NCBI RefSeq assembly: GCF_900095385.1
Contig: NZ_FMID01000019.1
Coordinates: 1-60,198, forward strand
Source: Methanoculleus chikugoensis
GTDB lineage: Archaea > Halobacteriota > Methanomicrobia > Methanomicrobiales > Methanoculleaceae
Direction of reading: 5' to 3'
Length of the DNA: 60,198 nucleotides
Part shown: in pieces, positions 7,409 through 15,269 of the stretch
Layout of the letters: every line of letters starts with the position of its first letter
How positions within the stretch are numbered: position 1 is the first letter of the stretch
Notes under the pieces: model-generated
The model's input: only the letters and a program-made list of their open reading frames with translations
Told to the model about the DNA's origin: nothing
Database searches by the model: none
Made by a program: the position numbers and the translations under genes

Positions 7409-8821
7409 TCAGTACGTCGGCATCTCCCACGCCTGCCACCTCGTCCGGGCGCGGGCGAGGAGGAACGCCGCGGGCGCGACGAGGAGGAGGCTCAGGGCCG
7501 CGTACGCGGGGTCGACGATCGAGGCGAAGATCAGGAGCAGGAGCGCCGGGCTTATCGCGAGGAGGTAGCGGAGGAAGACCCAGGCGTGATAGAGCATCAC
7601 GTTCGGGTGGAGCCCCGTGAGGTAGACCGTCACCGCGAGGGTGTAGGCCGAGACCGAGGCGAACGCGGCAAGTGCCGGGAGGAACGTCCCCGCACCGCCG
7701 GATGTCGCCGCCGCGAGCACGAGCACCCCGAGCGGGAGGAGGTTTGCAAGCGCGTAGCTCTTCAGTTTTGCGTCGATCACCTCCGAGATCTCCACCGGCA
7801 GGAAGGTGTAGGAGGTGAAGGAGTCGAACTCGGTCAGCCAGTTGTAGATGGTGGCCGATATCACCCCGAGCAGAACCGCAAAGACCACGAGGGGATCGAC
7901 CCCCGGGATGAACCGGATCAGGACCTGAAGGCAGACCCAGACGAGGCCCAGGGGGAGGAGGAACGAGAAGATAACCTTCCCGGCACCGCCTTCGCTGCGG
8001 AGGAGGTCGAGGGCGTCCTTCGCGATGAAGTGCGCGCTCCCGAGTCCGCGGAGTCTCCCCGCGAGAGGATCGAGGCGGTTGGTAAACCGCTTCGTCCGGT
8101 CGGGGTAATCGACGGTGACGAAGAGGACCGAGACGGCTGCCGGCACCAGGATGAGGAGGAGCGAGAGCGCGAGCGGTTCCGCGGCGGGGTCGAGGAAGAA
8201 GGCGTAGGGGGGGAGGACGGCGGAGACGGTGATCGCCCCGAGGCGGAATGCAGCGATGGCCGCAACCGCAAGCACCGCCGCCGTTCCGGCGAGGAGCGCG
8301 ACGGAGCGTGCGTAGAGGGTCGAGAGGAAGCAGACGGCGGAGAGCCCGAGAAGGAAGGCAAGCGCGAGAGAGACGAACGCGAGGAGCCCCAGAGCCGGGT
8401 CGAGGCCGGTGAACGGCGTCGCCGCGGTGAACCCGGCGGCAAAGGGAAGGACGTAGAGCAGGATGTAGTAGACGGTATCCTTTACGAGAAACGCAGCGAA
8501 GATCCGCCGTTCCGAGACCGGGAGGCTCCGGGAAGCGTAGGCGATGAGGCTTGCCTGCCCGAACCGCCGGTTCATGAACTCCCGGCCCATGAGGCCGAAC
8601 GATCCCACCATCACGCCCATGAGCATGAAGAGAGTGTGGATGAGGAGCGCGACCACGTCGTACGGAAAGACGTCTGCAAAGATCGGGAGGGTGAGCGCCC
8701 CGAAGAACGCGAAGACTGCGATGACCGCCGGGAAGAGCGCGAAGCCGAGGCTCCCGAAGATCGTCGAGTGCATCCGCCACTCTTCCTTCATCATCGCGCG
8801 AAAGAGATCAGGCACCGGCAT
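7409..8821 (-). CDS. ABC-2 type transporter permease
   Basis: A 470-residue multi-spanning membrane protein, the probable permease of an ABC exporter with the ATPase encoded immediately upstream. It starts with a soluble MPVPDLFRAMMKEEWRM segment typical of ABC-2 permeases and then shows about ten to twelve hydrophobic segments, for example FALFPAVIAVFAFFGA, LLIHTLFMLMGVMVG and a final AYAALSLLLVAPAAFLLA. The start overlaps the ATPase gene by 14 bases, so both are cotranslated. Substrate unknown; no dedicated neighbour gives a hint. Confidence 0.88.
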   Translation of the reverse strand: MPVPDLFRAMMKEEWRMHSTIFGSLGFALFPAVIAVFAFFGALTLPIFADVFPYDVVALLIHTLFMLMGVMVGSFGLMGREFMNRRFGQASLIAYASRSLPVSERRIFAAFLVKDTVYYILLYVLPFAAGFTAATPFTGLDPALGLLAFVSLALAFLLGLSAVCFLSTLYARSVALLAGTAAVLAVAAIAAFRLGAITVSAVLPPYAFFLDPAAEPLALSLLLILVPAAVSVLFVTVDYPDRTKRFTNRLDPLAGRLRGLGSAHFIAKDALDLLRSEGGAGKVIFSFLLPLGLVWVCLQVLIRFIPGVDPLVVFAVLLGVISATIYNWLTEFDSFTSYTFLPVEISEVIDAKLKSYALANLLPLGVLVLAAATSGGAGTFLPALAAFASVSAYTLAVTVYLTGLHPNVMLYHAWVFLRYLLAISPALLLLIFASIVDPAYAALSLLLVAPAAFLLARARTRWQAWEMPTY

Positions 8822-9533
8822 CGCCCCGCACCAGGTCGAGGAAGAAGGATTCGAGGTGCCTGCCCGTCGCGACGAGGTCTTCGACCGGGCCGGAGTGGAG
8901 GAGCCTGCCGTTGTGGATGATCCCGATACGGTCGCAGATCTCCTCGGCGATCTCGAGGATGTGGGTGGAGATGAAGACGGTCCCGCCGCCCTGGACGTAC
9001 CCCGTGAGGAAGTCTTTGACCGTCCGCTGCATGATGGGGTCCAGGTTGATCAGCGGCTCGTCGATGAGGGCGAGACGGGGCTCGTGGAGGAACGCCTGCG
9101 CAAACATCAGTTTCTGCCGGGTGCCCCGCGAGAGATCTTTGCAGAGGACGTCCCGCTTGTCGCGAAACTCCAGGAGGTCGAACCAGCGGTCGCACCGTTC
9201 GTCGACGGAGTCGAGGTTTCGGATGCCGGCCACGAAGTGGAGGTACTCCTCCGCGGTGAGGAAACTCGGCGGCGTCTCCTGCTCGGGGATGATCCCGACG
9301 AGCCCCCGGACGCCGATGGGATCGTTCGCCGGATCGAGTCCCATCACCCGGGCCGATCCTGCCGTCGGCGGAATCTGCCCGGTCAGCATCCGGATCATCG
9401 TCGTCTTCCCCGAACCGTTCGGCCCGAGCAGGCCGAAGAGCTCCCCCTCCGTGACAGAGAACGATACCCTGTTCACGGCGGTGACGTTGCCGTAGTTCTT
9501 CGTGAGTTCGGTTGCCTCGATCATCTGTCGCAT
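8808..9533 (-). CDS. ABC transporter ATP-binding protein
   Basis: A 241-residue ABC ATPase with Walker A GPNGSGKTT, signature LSRGTRQK, Walker B LALIDEP and H-loop STHILEIAEE. It resembles the CcmA/NatA type used by ABC-2 exporters. The start may be the ATG at 9533 or the ATG at 9524 (MIEATEL), which begins where family members usually do. It is first in a two-gene operon with the permease. A TATA-like TATTATATGC at 9585-9594 lies about 55 bases upstream. Confidence 0.94.
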   Translation of the reverse strand: MRQMIEATELTKNYGNVTAVNRVSFSVTEGELFGLLGPNGSGKTTMIRMLTGQIPPTAGSARVMGLDPANDPIGVRGLVGIIPEQETPPSFLTAEEYLHFVAGIRNLDSVDERCDRWFDLLEFRDKRDVLCKDLSRGTRQKLMFAQAFLHEPRLALIDEPLINLDPIMQRTVKDFLTGYVQGGGTVFISTHILEIAEEICDRIGIIHNGRLLHSGPVEDLVATGRHLESFFLDLVRGDAGA

Positions 9534-9584
9534 GCAGGTTACGCTCCTTTCGGGTCTTCTTGAAGGAAGATCGGTAAACGGCGC

Positions 9585-9594
9585 ATATAATACC
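9585..9594 (-). promoter_or_regulatory. TATA box for the ABC operon
   Basis: GTATTATATG on the minus strand in a locally AT-rich patch upstream of the ATPase gene. Confidence 0.45.
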
Positions 9595-9731
9595 TTTCAA
9601 TGTTCGTTTTCCATCGTGAGGCCGTATCCGCAAAAATAAGTATCCCATCCGCGCCGTCCTTCCGCTATCACCCCAAAGACCGCGAGAGGCGGTCTACCTC
9701 CCGCTCCCTCTGCCGCGCCGGGGTAAGGATA

Positions 9732-9741
9732 GATATACGTA
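9732..9741 (+). promoter_or_regulatory. TATA box before a 27-codon ORF
   Basis: GATATACGTA is centred about 28 bases before the ATG at 9764, the usual distance for a leaderless archaeal message. Confidence 0.45.
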
Positions 9742-9763
9742 TCCCGGTCCGTTACCGGAATCC

Positions 9764-9847
9764 ATGGACGAACAGGAACGGTATGCGCGTGCGGGGAGGC
9801 GTGTCGAGGAGATCCGGGAGTTCATGGAGCGCGAAGAGCGGCGGTGA
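9764..9847 (+). CDS. Possible 27-aa basic/acidic small protein
   Basis: A short frame encodes MDEQERYARAGRRVEEIREF followed by MEREERR and TGA, a single highly charged amphipathic helix. Support is its own TATA box 28 bases upstream and position just before glgP. It resembles the charged lead-in of small 2TM-type proteins without the membrane part, so it could be a remnant of such a gene. It could also be a leader of the glgP region, though glgP has its own TATA-like element. I am not certain it is expressed. Confidence 0.4.
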   Translation: MDEQERYARAGRRVEEIREFMEREERR

Positions 9848-9880
9848 GCCGGTTCCTGCCCGACCATCACCCGTGACAGA

Positions 9881-9897
9881 AGCACTTATCAGGTGCT
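9881..9897 (+). promoter_or_regulatory. glgP TATA element inside an inverted repeat
   Basis: AGCACTTATCAGGTGCT is a near-palindrome (one mismatch between arms AGCACTT and AGGTGCT) that contains the TATA-like CTTATC. It is centred about 27 bases before the glgP ATG at 9916. A dyad on top of the TATA box is a plausible repressor site. Confidence 0.45.
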
Positions 9898-9915
9898 ACA
9901 GGTAATGCCGGTCGA

Positions 9916-12129
9916 ATGAAGACGGAGATACCTTATGACCGGTTCGCCCACGTTCCGGAACGGATCTTCGGGCTGGTCGACCTCGCGTACAACCTCTGGT
10001 GGAGCTGGCACTCCTCGGCGAGCGTGCTCTTCAAGATGCTGAACCGGGCGGAATGGAAGATGAGCCGCCACAACCCGGTCAGGATGCTTCTCGACACCCC
10101 GCCGCGATTCTTCGAGCGGGCGGCGGCAAACCCGGAGTACCTCCGCCGCTACGACATCATCATGCACCGGTTTCACGAGTACATGACGCCGGGGACGAGC
10201 TGGTTTGCACAGCACTATCCCGGGCGGACCCCGCTGACGATAGCCTACCTCTCAAGCGAGTTCGGGCTGCACCACTCGCTCCCGTTCTACGCTGGAGGGC
10301 TCGGGATTCTCGCGGGCGACCACGTCAAGGCGTCGAGCGATCTCGGCGTGCCGACGGTCGCCGTCGGGTTCATGTACGCCGAAGGCTATCTCCACCAGCA
10401 CATCGAGGCGAACGGGTGGCAGAAGAACGTCGCGGAGATCCTGGACCGCGACGCAGCCCCGGTTCTCCGGGTGCTCGGCGACGACGGAAAGCAGCTCGTG
10501 GTGCAGGTGCCCCTGATCGACCCGCCGATCTACGTCGCGGTCTGGAAGGTGCAGGTAGGAAGGGTCCCCCTCTACCTCCTCGACACCCATATCGATGAGA
10601 ACCATCCCGAGAACCGGAACATCTCTCATCGCCTTTACTTAAAAGAGCTCGAGTGCCGGCTCCGGCAGGAGCTGGTGCTCGGCATCGGCGGGAGGAAGGT
10701 TCTCCATACCCTCGGCGTGGAGTATTCGGCGATGCACCTGAACGAAGGGCATTCGGCGTTTGCCCTCCTCGAGCGGCTCCGCGAGCGGCTCGTGGCCGGG
10801 ATGCCCCCCGATGAAGCGCGCGAACAGGTCCGGGGCACCTCGGTCTTCACCACCCACACCCCTGTGGCGGCCGCCCACGACGTCTTCCCCGAGGACCTGA
10901 TGGCGAATTACTTCCGGAGTTACTGCTCGTCGCTCGATCTCTCCTGGGACGGGTTCATGGCGCTCGGCGACGACCCGCATAATCCGGGCGCCGGGTTCAA
11001 CATGACCGCCTTTGCGCTCCGGATGACCCGGTTCCACAACGGTGTCTCCAAAAAACACGGCGAGGTCGCCCGGGAGATGTGGCAGCCCCTCTGGCCCGAC
11101 CTCCCTCCCGAGAAGGTGCCGATCGACGCCATCACGAACGGCGTTCACGTGCCGACGTGGCTGAACCATCGGATCGAGGCGCTCATCGACCGGTACATGG
11201 ATCCGGTCTACCCGAACTGGCGGGAGGATTACGACAACCCGATCATCTGGGAGGTTGTCGACGAGATCCCGGACGAAGAACTCTGGCGCGAGCACCAGTG
11301 GCTGAAGATGAAACTCTTTGCCCGGATCCGGGATCGGAAACGCCGTAAATGGGCGAGGCACCGGAATGAGCCTGCAAACCTCGCAGCCGAGGGGCTCATG
11401 CTCGACACCCCGGCGCTGACGATCGGGTTCGCCCGCCGGTTTGCCGAGTATAAGCGGGCGGATCTCATCTTCGAGGACCTGGACCGGCTCGATCGAATTG
11501 TGAACAACCGCTGGAGGCCGGTACAGTTCGTCTTCGCCGGGAAGGCCCACCCGGCCGACGAGCGGGGCAAGCGGATCCTGCAAACGATCTACCAGTACTC
11601 GCAGGATCCACGGTTCGGCGGCCGGATAGCGTTTGTAGAAGACTACAACGAGCAGCTTGCGCGCTACATGGTTCACGGCGTCGATGTCTGGATGAACACC
11701 CCCGTCCCGCTGATGGAGGCGAGCGGCACGAGCGGGATGAAGGCGGGGATGAACGGGGTGCTGAACCTCTCGGTTCTGGACGGCTGGTGGGTCGAGGGCT
11801 ACAACGGCAGGAACGGATGGGGTTTCGAGGGCCACGCGACCGCCCCGGGGGGTAACCGGGCCGATGCGGAGACGATCTACGACCTCATCGAGAACGAGGT
11901 TGCGCCGCTTTACTACTCGCGGACGATAAACGACGTCCCGCACAAGTGGGTCCGGATGATGCGGGAGTCGATAAAGAGCGTCGCCCCGCAGTACTGCTCT
12001 CTCCGGATGCTCAAGGAGTACGTCACCCGGTACTACCCTTCGGTCTGCAGGTATGCGGCCGGGCCGGGAGAGCAGCTGGCCGGGCTTGAGGGGGTCTGCC
12101 CTCCGGAGCCCGCACCCAGAATGAGATGA
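9916..12129 (+). CDS. glgP: Alpha-glucan (glycogen) phosphorylase
   Basis: GT35 phosphorylase releasing glucose 1-phosphate from storage glucan. The 737-residue protein is the short archaeal/bacterial form, with the DUF3417-type N-terminus (LVDLAYNLWWSWHSSA), the ENHPENRNISHRLY and NEGHSAF segments, and the PLP site EASGTSGMKAGMNG with the cofactor lysine at about residue 609. The C-terminus ends soon after RYYPSVCRYA. It is monocistronic here, with a TATA-containing dyad immediately upstream. Together with the phosphohexomutase at 53156 it could feed stored glycogen into glycolysis; that link is inferred. Confidence 0.95.
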   Translation: MKTEIPYDRFAHVPERIFGLVDLAYNLWWSWHSSASVLFKMLNRAEWKMSRHNPVRMLLDTPPRFFERAAANPEYLRRYDIIMHRFHEYMTPGTSWFAQHYPGRTPLTIAYLSSEFGLHHSLPFYAGGLGILAGDHVKASSDLGVPTVAVGFMYAEGYLHQHIEANGWQKNVAEILDRDAAPVLRVLGDDGKQLVVQVPLIDPPIYVAVWKVQVGRVPLYLLDTHIDENHPENRNISHRLYLKELECRLRQELVLGIGGRKVLHTLGVEYSAMHLNEGHSAFALLERLRERLVAGMPPDEAREQVRGTSVFTTHTPVAAAHDVFPEDLMANYFRSYCSSLDLSWDGFMALGDDPHNPGAGFNMTAFALRMTRFHNGVSKKHGEVAREMWQPLWPDLPPEKVPIDAITNGVHVPTWLNHRIEALIDRYMDPVYPNWREDYDNPIIWEVVDEIPDEELWREHQWLKMKLFARIRDRKRRKWARHRNEPANLAAEGLMLDTPALTIGFARRFAEYKRADLIFEDLDRLDRIVNNRWRPVQFVFAGKAHPADERGKRILQTIYQYSQDPRFGGRIAFVEDYNEQLARYMVHGVDVWMNTPVPLMEASGTSGMKAGMNGVLNLSVLDGWWVEGYNGRNGWGFEGHATAPGGNRADAETIYDLIENEVAPLYYSRTINDVPHKWVRMMRESIKSVAPQYCSLRMLKEYVTRYYPSVCRYAAGPGEQLAGLEGVCPPEPAPRMR

Positions 12130-12317
12130 TGCGGAACCGGCGCCTCCTCCGCCGGCCGGTTCCGGCAGGACGGCACCCGGAGGCTGTTTGCCCTCCCCTC
12201 TCTTGTATCCTCTATTAACTCATTTCGGAACGAACCTCACCCCGAGCAGAACAGTTAACGTTTTTTAGCGGTAGATAGCAAACATCTCTACCGGAGGCCG
12301 TTGTTCGGGATTCTGCT

Positions 12318-13247
12318 ATGGAGTGGAAGGACGTTATCCCGGTCATCGCGGGTGCGGTCGTGATCCTGGTCGTCGCCCTCGTAGTGAAACCCGCTCTCCT
12401 CGGGGAGCCGATCGGCAGTCCTCCCGTATACATCCCGCCCGCGCCGGTACCGACGCCGACGCCTTTCCCGGAGGACGGTGAGGTCTCCGCCCGGAATTTC
12501 CGGTGGACGGCGATCGACGGCGGCGTTCAGACGACAGAGGTCACGGTTCCGGAGGCGCTCTTCCTTGCGCACCGGGGAACCCCGCGGTTCAGCGACTATA
12601 CCTCCTGGGGGAGGTATGCGCTCGCGGACGCCGACCGGCCGGTCCTCGAGGATCTCGCCCGCCGGATCGCGCCCCCGAGCGCCAACCCGGACGAAGGCTA
12701 CTTCCGGCTGATGAACCTCGTCTTCTTCGTCCAGCAGATCCCCTACGATAGGGACGACAACACGACCTCCTACATCGAGGGCGTCCTCCCCCGCCACGCC
12801 ATGTACGTGAAGGGCGGTGTCGAGTATCCGAAATACCCCGTCGAGATGCTCGTCGACGGGAGGGGAGACTGTGAGGATGCGGCCATCCTGATGGCGGGGC
12901 TCCTCGACGCCCTCGGCTACGACACGGTGCTGCTCCGATACTCGGATCATATGGCCCTCGGCATCCGGATGAACGAGTTCAACCCCTACTACGCGAAGTA
13001 CACGCCGAGGTACTTCACGTATGGGGGGCGACACTACTACTACGTCGAGGGGACGGATTTTGAGTGGAGTAACGTCTCGGTCGGCTCCACGGCGATCCGG
13101 GGAAGACCGCTGGCCATCGGGGACGCCATCGGGACGGGTCTCCCGAGCGTGCAGTCCGAGACCCCAGAGATCGTCCCGCTCCGCTACATCCCCGTGCCGG
13201 GAGAATACCGCATCCGTCCGGCGCGTCTGCCAGCGGGGGGAGCGTGA
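12318..13247 (+). CDS. Membrane-anchored transglutaminase-like protein
   Basis: A 309-residue protein with one N-terminal membrane helix (about residues 7-27), a Pro/Thr linker (PPAPVPTPTPFPEDG) and an extracytoplasmic transglutaminase-like domain. The core DGRGDCEDAAILMAGLL places the nucleophile at Cys185, followed by His211 in DHMALGI and an acidic YYYVEGTD at 245-247 that may complete the triad. Such domains act as cysteine peptidases or transamidases; the substrate is unknown. Its stop overlaps the ATG of the next membrane protein by one base, so the two likely work together at the cell surface. Confidence 0.85.
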   Translation: MEWKDVIPVIAGAVVILVVALVVKPALLGEPIGSPPVYIPPAPVPTPTPFPEDGEVSARNFRWTAIDGGVQTTEVTVPEALFLAHRGTPRFSDYTSWGRYALADADRPVLEDLARRIAPPSANPDEGYFRLMNLVFFVQQIPYDRDDNTTSYIEGVLPRHAMYVKGGVEYPKYPVEMLVDGRGDCEDAAILMAGLLDALGYDTVLLRYSDHMALGIRMNEFNPYYAKYTPRYFTYGGRHYYYVEGTDFEWSNVSVGSTAIRGRPLAIGDAIGTGLPSVQSETPEIVPLRYIPVPGEYRIRPARLPAGGA

Positions 13248-13873
13248 TGGGCATGGATCCCGATAGCCCCGAACCATCCGGCGGCCTGAAGATCCCTAAA
13301 CTCCCGGACCTGAAGATCCCGAAACTGGCCGTCGACCGAAGGAAGGCTCTTACCGCCGCCGGGGTGGCGGTTGCCGCGATAGCGGTTCTTCTGGTCGGGG
13401 GGGTGCTCGCTATGAGTTACACCGAAGGTCAGCAGGTTGCGGCGTTCGAAAGCCACGTCGCGGCGTCGGAGGCCGATATCTTCCTGGTTTACGATAAGAT
13501 CTCCGCGCATATCCGCACCCCCACAAACGACCTCTCGGTTGCCGAATGTGACGCCCATGCCCGGGAACTTGCGGCAATCGCGAGGTACGGCAGAGACGTT
13601 ACGGCTTACCACCGCCAGATCGTCGCGGCCGACGCCGTCCCGGAAGCCTACGCCGGAGCGCAGTCGGCCTACGTCCGGGCGCTCGACAACCTGAACCGCG
13701 CGTTCACGCTCTGGTCGTCGGCCGCGGGCGCCTACGAGATGCATGATTACTTCGCAGCAAACCGGAACATCGGCGAAGCAGACAGTGCGTGGCGGGCGTA
13801 CGCCGCCGCGATCACCGATTACGATCGGGAGCTCCGCGCCGCAGAAGAGGGGGCGGAAGTTCCTCCCGCCTAG
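13247..13873 (+). CDS. Membrane-anchored helical protein, partner of the transglutaminase-like protein
   Basis: No family recognised. The 208-residue product has a short repeat of KIPKL (residues about 15-30), one membrane helix (about 36-58, ALTAAGVAVAAIAVLLVGGVL) and an extracytoplasmic Ala/Tyr-rich helical domain, probably coiled-coil, with motifs such as AAIARYGRDVTAYHRQIV. Start at the ATG 13247 overlapping the upstream TGA; an in-frame GTG at 13244 is one codon earlier. The coupled arrangement suggests it positions or regulates the transglutaminase-like enzyme. Its 3' end overlaps the convergent lipoprotein gene by four bases. Confidence 0.75.
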   Translation: MGMDPDSPEPSGGLKIPKLPDLKIPKLAVDRRKALTAAGVAVAAIAVLLVGGVLAMSYTEGQQVAAFESHVAASEADIFLVYDKISAHIRTPTNDLSVAECDAHARELAAIARYGRDVTAYHRQIVAADAVPEAYAGAQSAYVRALDNLNRAFTLWSSAAGAYEMHDYFAANRNIGEADSAWRAYAAAITDYDRELRAAEEGAEVPPA

Positions 13874-14535
13874 ACGAGGTACTTCTCCGGGACGGAGATG
13901 GTGATCTTGAAGGATTCCAGCGATTCCGAGCGGGTGACGAAGTAGTAGTCGTCGTACCCTTCCCGGATGAGGAACGTCTTCCCCTTTTCTACGGGGTTGT
14001 TTCGTGTAGCGTTGCTCTCGACATGGAGGATATCGCCCCGGAAGTATCGGATCTCCTCGACGAGCCGGTTCGGGTCGTCGGGATCGCGGATCTCCACCAC
14101 GAGCCAGGGGTAGTCGGTTCCCGCCTTTGCGCTCACGGTGGCCGCCCAGTAGGGGAACGGGATATGGTAGACCTCGGTGGTGAGAACGCGGCGCCCGTAA
14201 AGACCGTCATCGCAGGAGATCACCGCATACTCCACCATCTTTTCGGAGACGCGGATGTCGTTAGGCGGTTTCATCATCGTCGTCGTGGGCGTCGGGGTCA
14301 TCGAGAGGTGGTAGGTCGCGGGGTCGACGAATCCCACGCTCTGCGGCTGATCCTTCCCGCGGGGCGGCACGTGCGGCGTTGGGGCCGGCTGGCTCCCTCC
14401 CACCGCCTGCACCTCCGTCGGCGCGGGTGTCTGGGAGACCGGTTGCGCATCTGCGGTATCCTCTTCGGCCGTGCAGCCTCCGGCTATGACGGCTGCTGCA
14501 AGGAGGATCAGGACGAGGATTTGGCGCCCCTGCAT
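13870..14535 (-). CDS. Putative lipoprotein (221 aa)
   Basis: The N-terminus ILVLILLAAAVIAGGC is a lipoprotein signal with the lipid-modified cysteine at residue 21, followed by a Thr/Pro/Gln-rich spacer to about residue 90. The mature domain (about 95-221) is beta-rich: VEYAVISCDDGLYG, YPWLVVEIRDPDDP, FLIREGYDDYYFVTRS and a final SFKITISVPEKYLV. I do not recognise the family. It is anchored outside the cell membrane and convergent with the transglutaminase operon, so a role in envelope biology is possible but unproven. Confidence 0.75.
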   Translation of the reverse strand: MQGRQILVLILLAAAVIAGGCTAEEDTADAQPVSQTPAPTEVQAVGGSQPAPTPHVPPRGKDQPQSVGFVDPATYHLSMTPTPTTTMMKPPNDIRVSEKMVEYAVISCDDGLYGRRVLTTEVYHIPFPYWAATVSAKAGTDYPWLVVEIRDPDDPNRLVEEIRYFRGDILHVESNATRNNPVEKGKTFLIREGYDDYYFVTRSESLESFKITISVPEKYLV

Positions 14536-14598
14536 ACTGATCTCTTGTTTGCGGGCTCTATTAGAAGTTATCCATCAATGCCGCTCCAAACGACGACC

Positions 14599-14605
14599 AA
14601 AAAAA
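14599..14605 (-). terminator. Poly-T terminator of the HEAT gene
   Basis: Seven T residues on the minus strand about 18-24 bases after the stop of the HEAT-repeat gene, preceded by GGCCCCCC and CCCTCGGGG; fits an archaeal U-tract terminator. Confidence 0.55.
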
Positions 14606-14622
14606 GTACCCCGAGGGGGGCC

Positions 14623-15123
14623 TCACGTCCCCTCGAAGGCCTCCATGGCAAGGCCCCGGAACCCCGCGCCCGACCGCTCGAACTCCTTCTCCACTTCGGC
14701 GATCCCCGCGGGGTCGCCGAGTTTCAGCAGGGCCGCGGCGGTCAGGGCGCGGCAGCACTCGGACCGGCTGGTCCGGAGGGTGCCGACCAGTGGGTCGACC
14801 GCTCTCTGGTCGCCGATCTCGGCAAGCGCCCAGATCGCCGGGTTCTTGATCGCGTCGTCCGCGACGAGCACAACCCCGATGAGCGGTTCCACGGCTTCTG
14901 TTCCGGCGCGGGCGAGCGCCATCGCCACGGTCCAGCGTGCATTGCTGTCGACGGCAAGCAGCGCCCGCACCAGCGGCTCGACCGCCGGAGCCCCCATGGC
15001 CCCGAGGGCACTGATGGCCTGCAGGCTGGTGTAGGTGTCGCCGTTGAGCATGGCGTACATCAGCTCCCGGGTCTCCGCGTTGCCCTCCTCCTGTGCCTCT
15101 CTCCTCTCAATAGTCTTCTGCAT
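14623..15123 (-). CDS. HEAT-repeat protein (166 aa)
   Basis: An alpha-solenoid of about four HEAT units, for example LQAISALGAMGAPAVEPLVRA, ARAGTEAVEPLIGVV and IWALAEIGDQRAVDPLVGTL. HEAT proteins mediate protein contacts; in archaea many relate to phycobilisome-lyase-like HEAT repeats without known partner. A charged N-terminus (IERREAQEEGNAETREL) precedes the repeats. It is monocistronic with a strong TATA box upstream and a U-tract terminator downstream. A second HEAT gene lies at 29146. Confidence 0.85.
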   Translation of the reverse strand: MQKTIERREAQEEGNAETRELMYAMLNGDTYTSLQAISALGAMGAPAVEPLVRALLAVDSNARWTVAMALARAGTEAVEPLIGVVLVADDAIKNPAIWALAEIGDQRAVDPLVGTLRTSRSECCRALTAAALLKLGDPAGIAEVEKEFERSGAGFRGLAMEAFEGT

Positions 15124-15194
15124 CTCTTCACCCCCTTGGGCAGATGCGGAGTGTCTCCGGGGAACAATAAGCCTTTACGAACCAGAATTGCCGG

Positions 15195-15236
15195 GCAGTA
15201 CTGTAGATCGGTACTGTCGGGCATAGGCTTTTATAC
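15195..15236 (-). promoter_or_regulatory. TATA box and inverted repeat upstream of the HEAT gene
   Basis: GTATAAAAG on the minus strand (15228-15236) is among the clearest TATA boxes in the window. At the predicted start site lies a dyad, CAGTAC (15196-15201) and GTACTG (15211-15216), that could bind a regulator. Confidence 0.5.
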
Positions 15237-15269
15237 CCTCTGGGGTTGGCGGGGGTCACCCTGTGGCGC

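Noticed and set aside
7250-8920. 556-codon plus frame
   Set aside because: Antisense to the ABC permease and ATPase; Glu/Arg/Asp-rich as expected for a GC-rich shadow.
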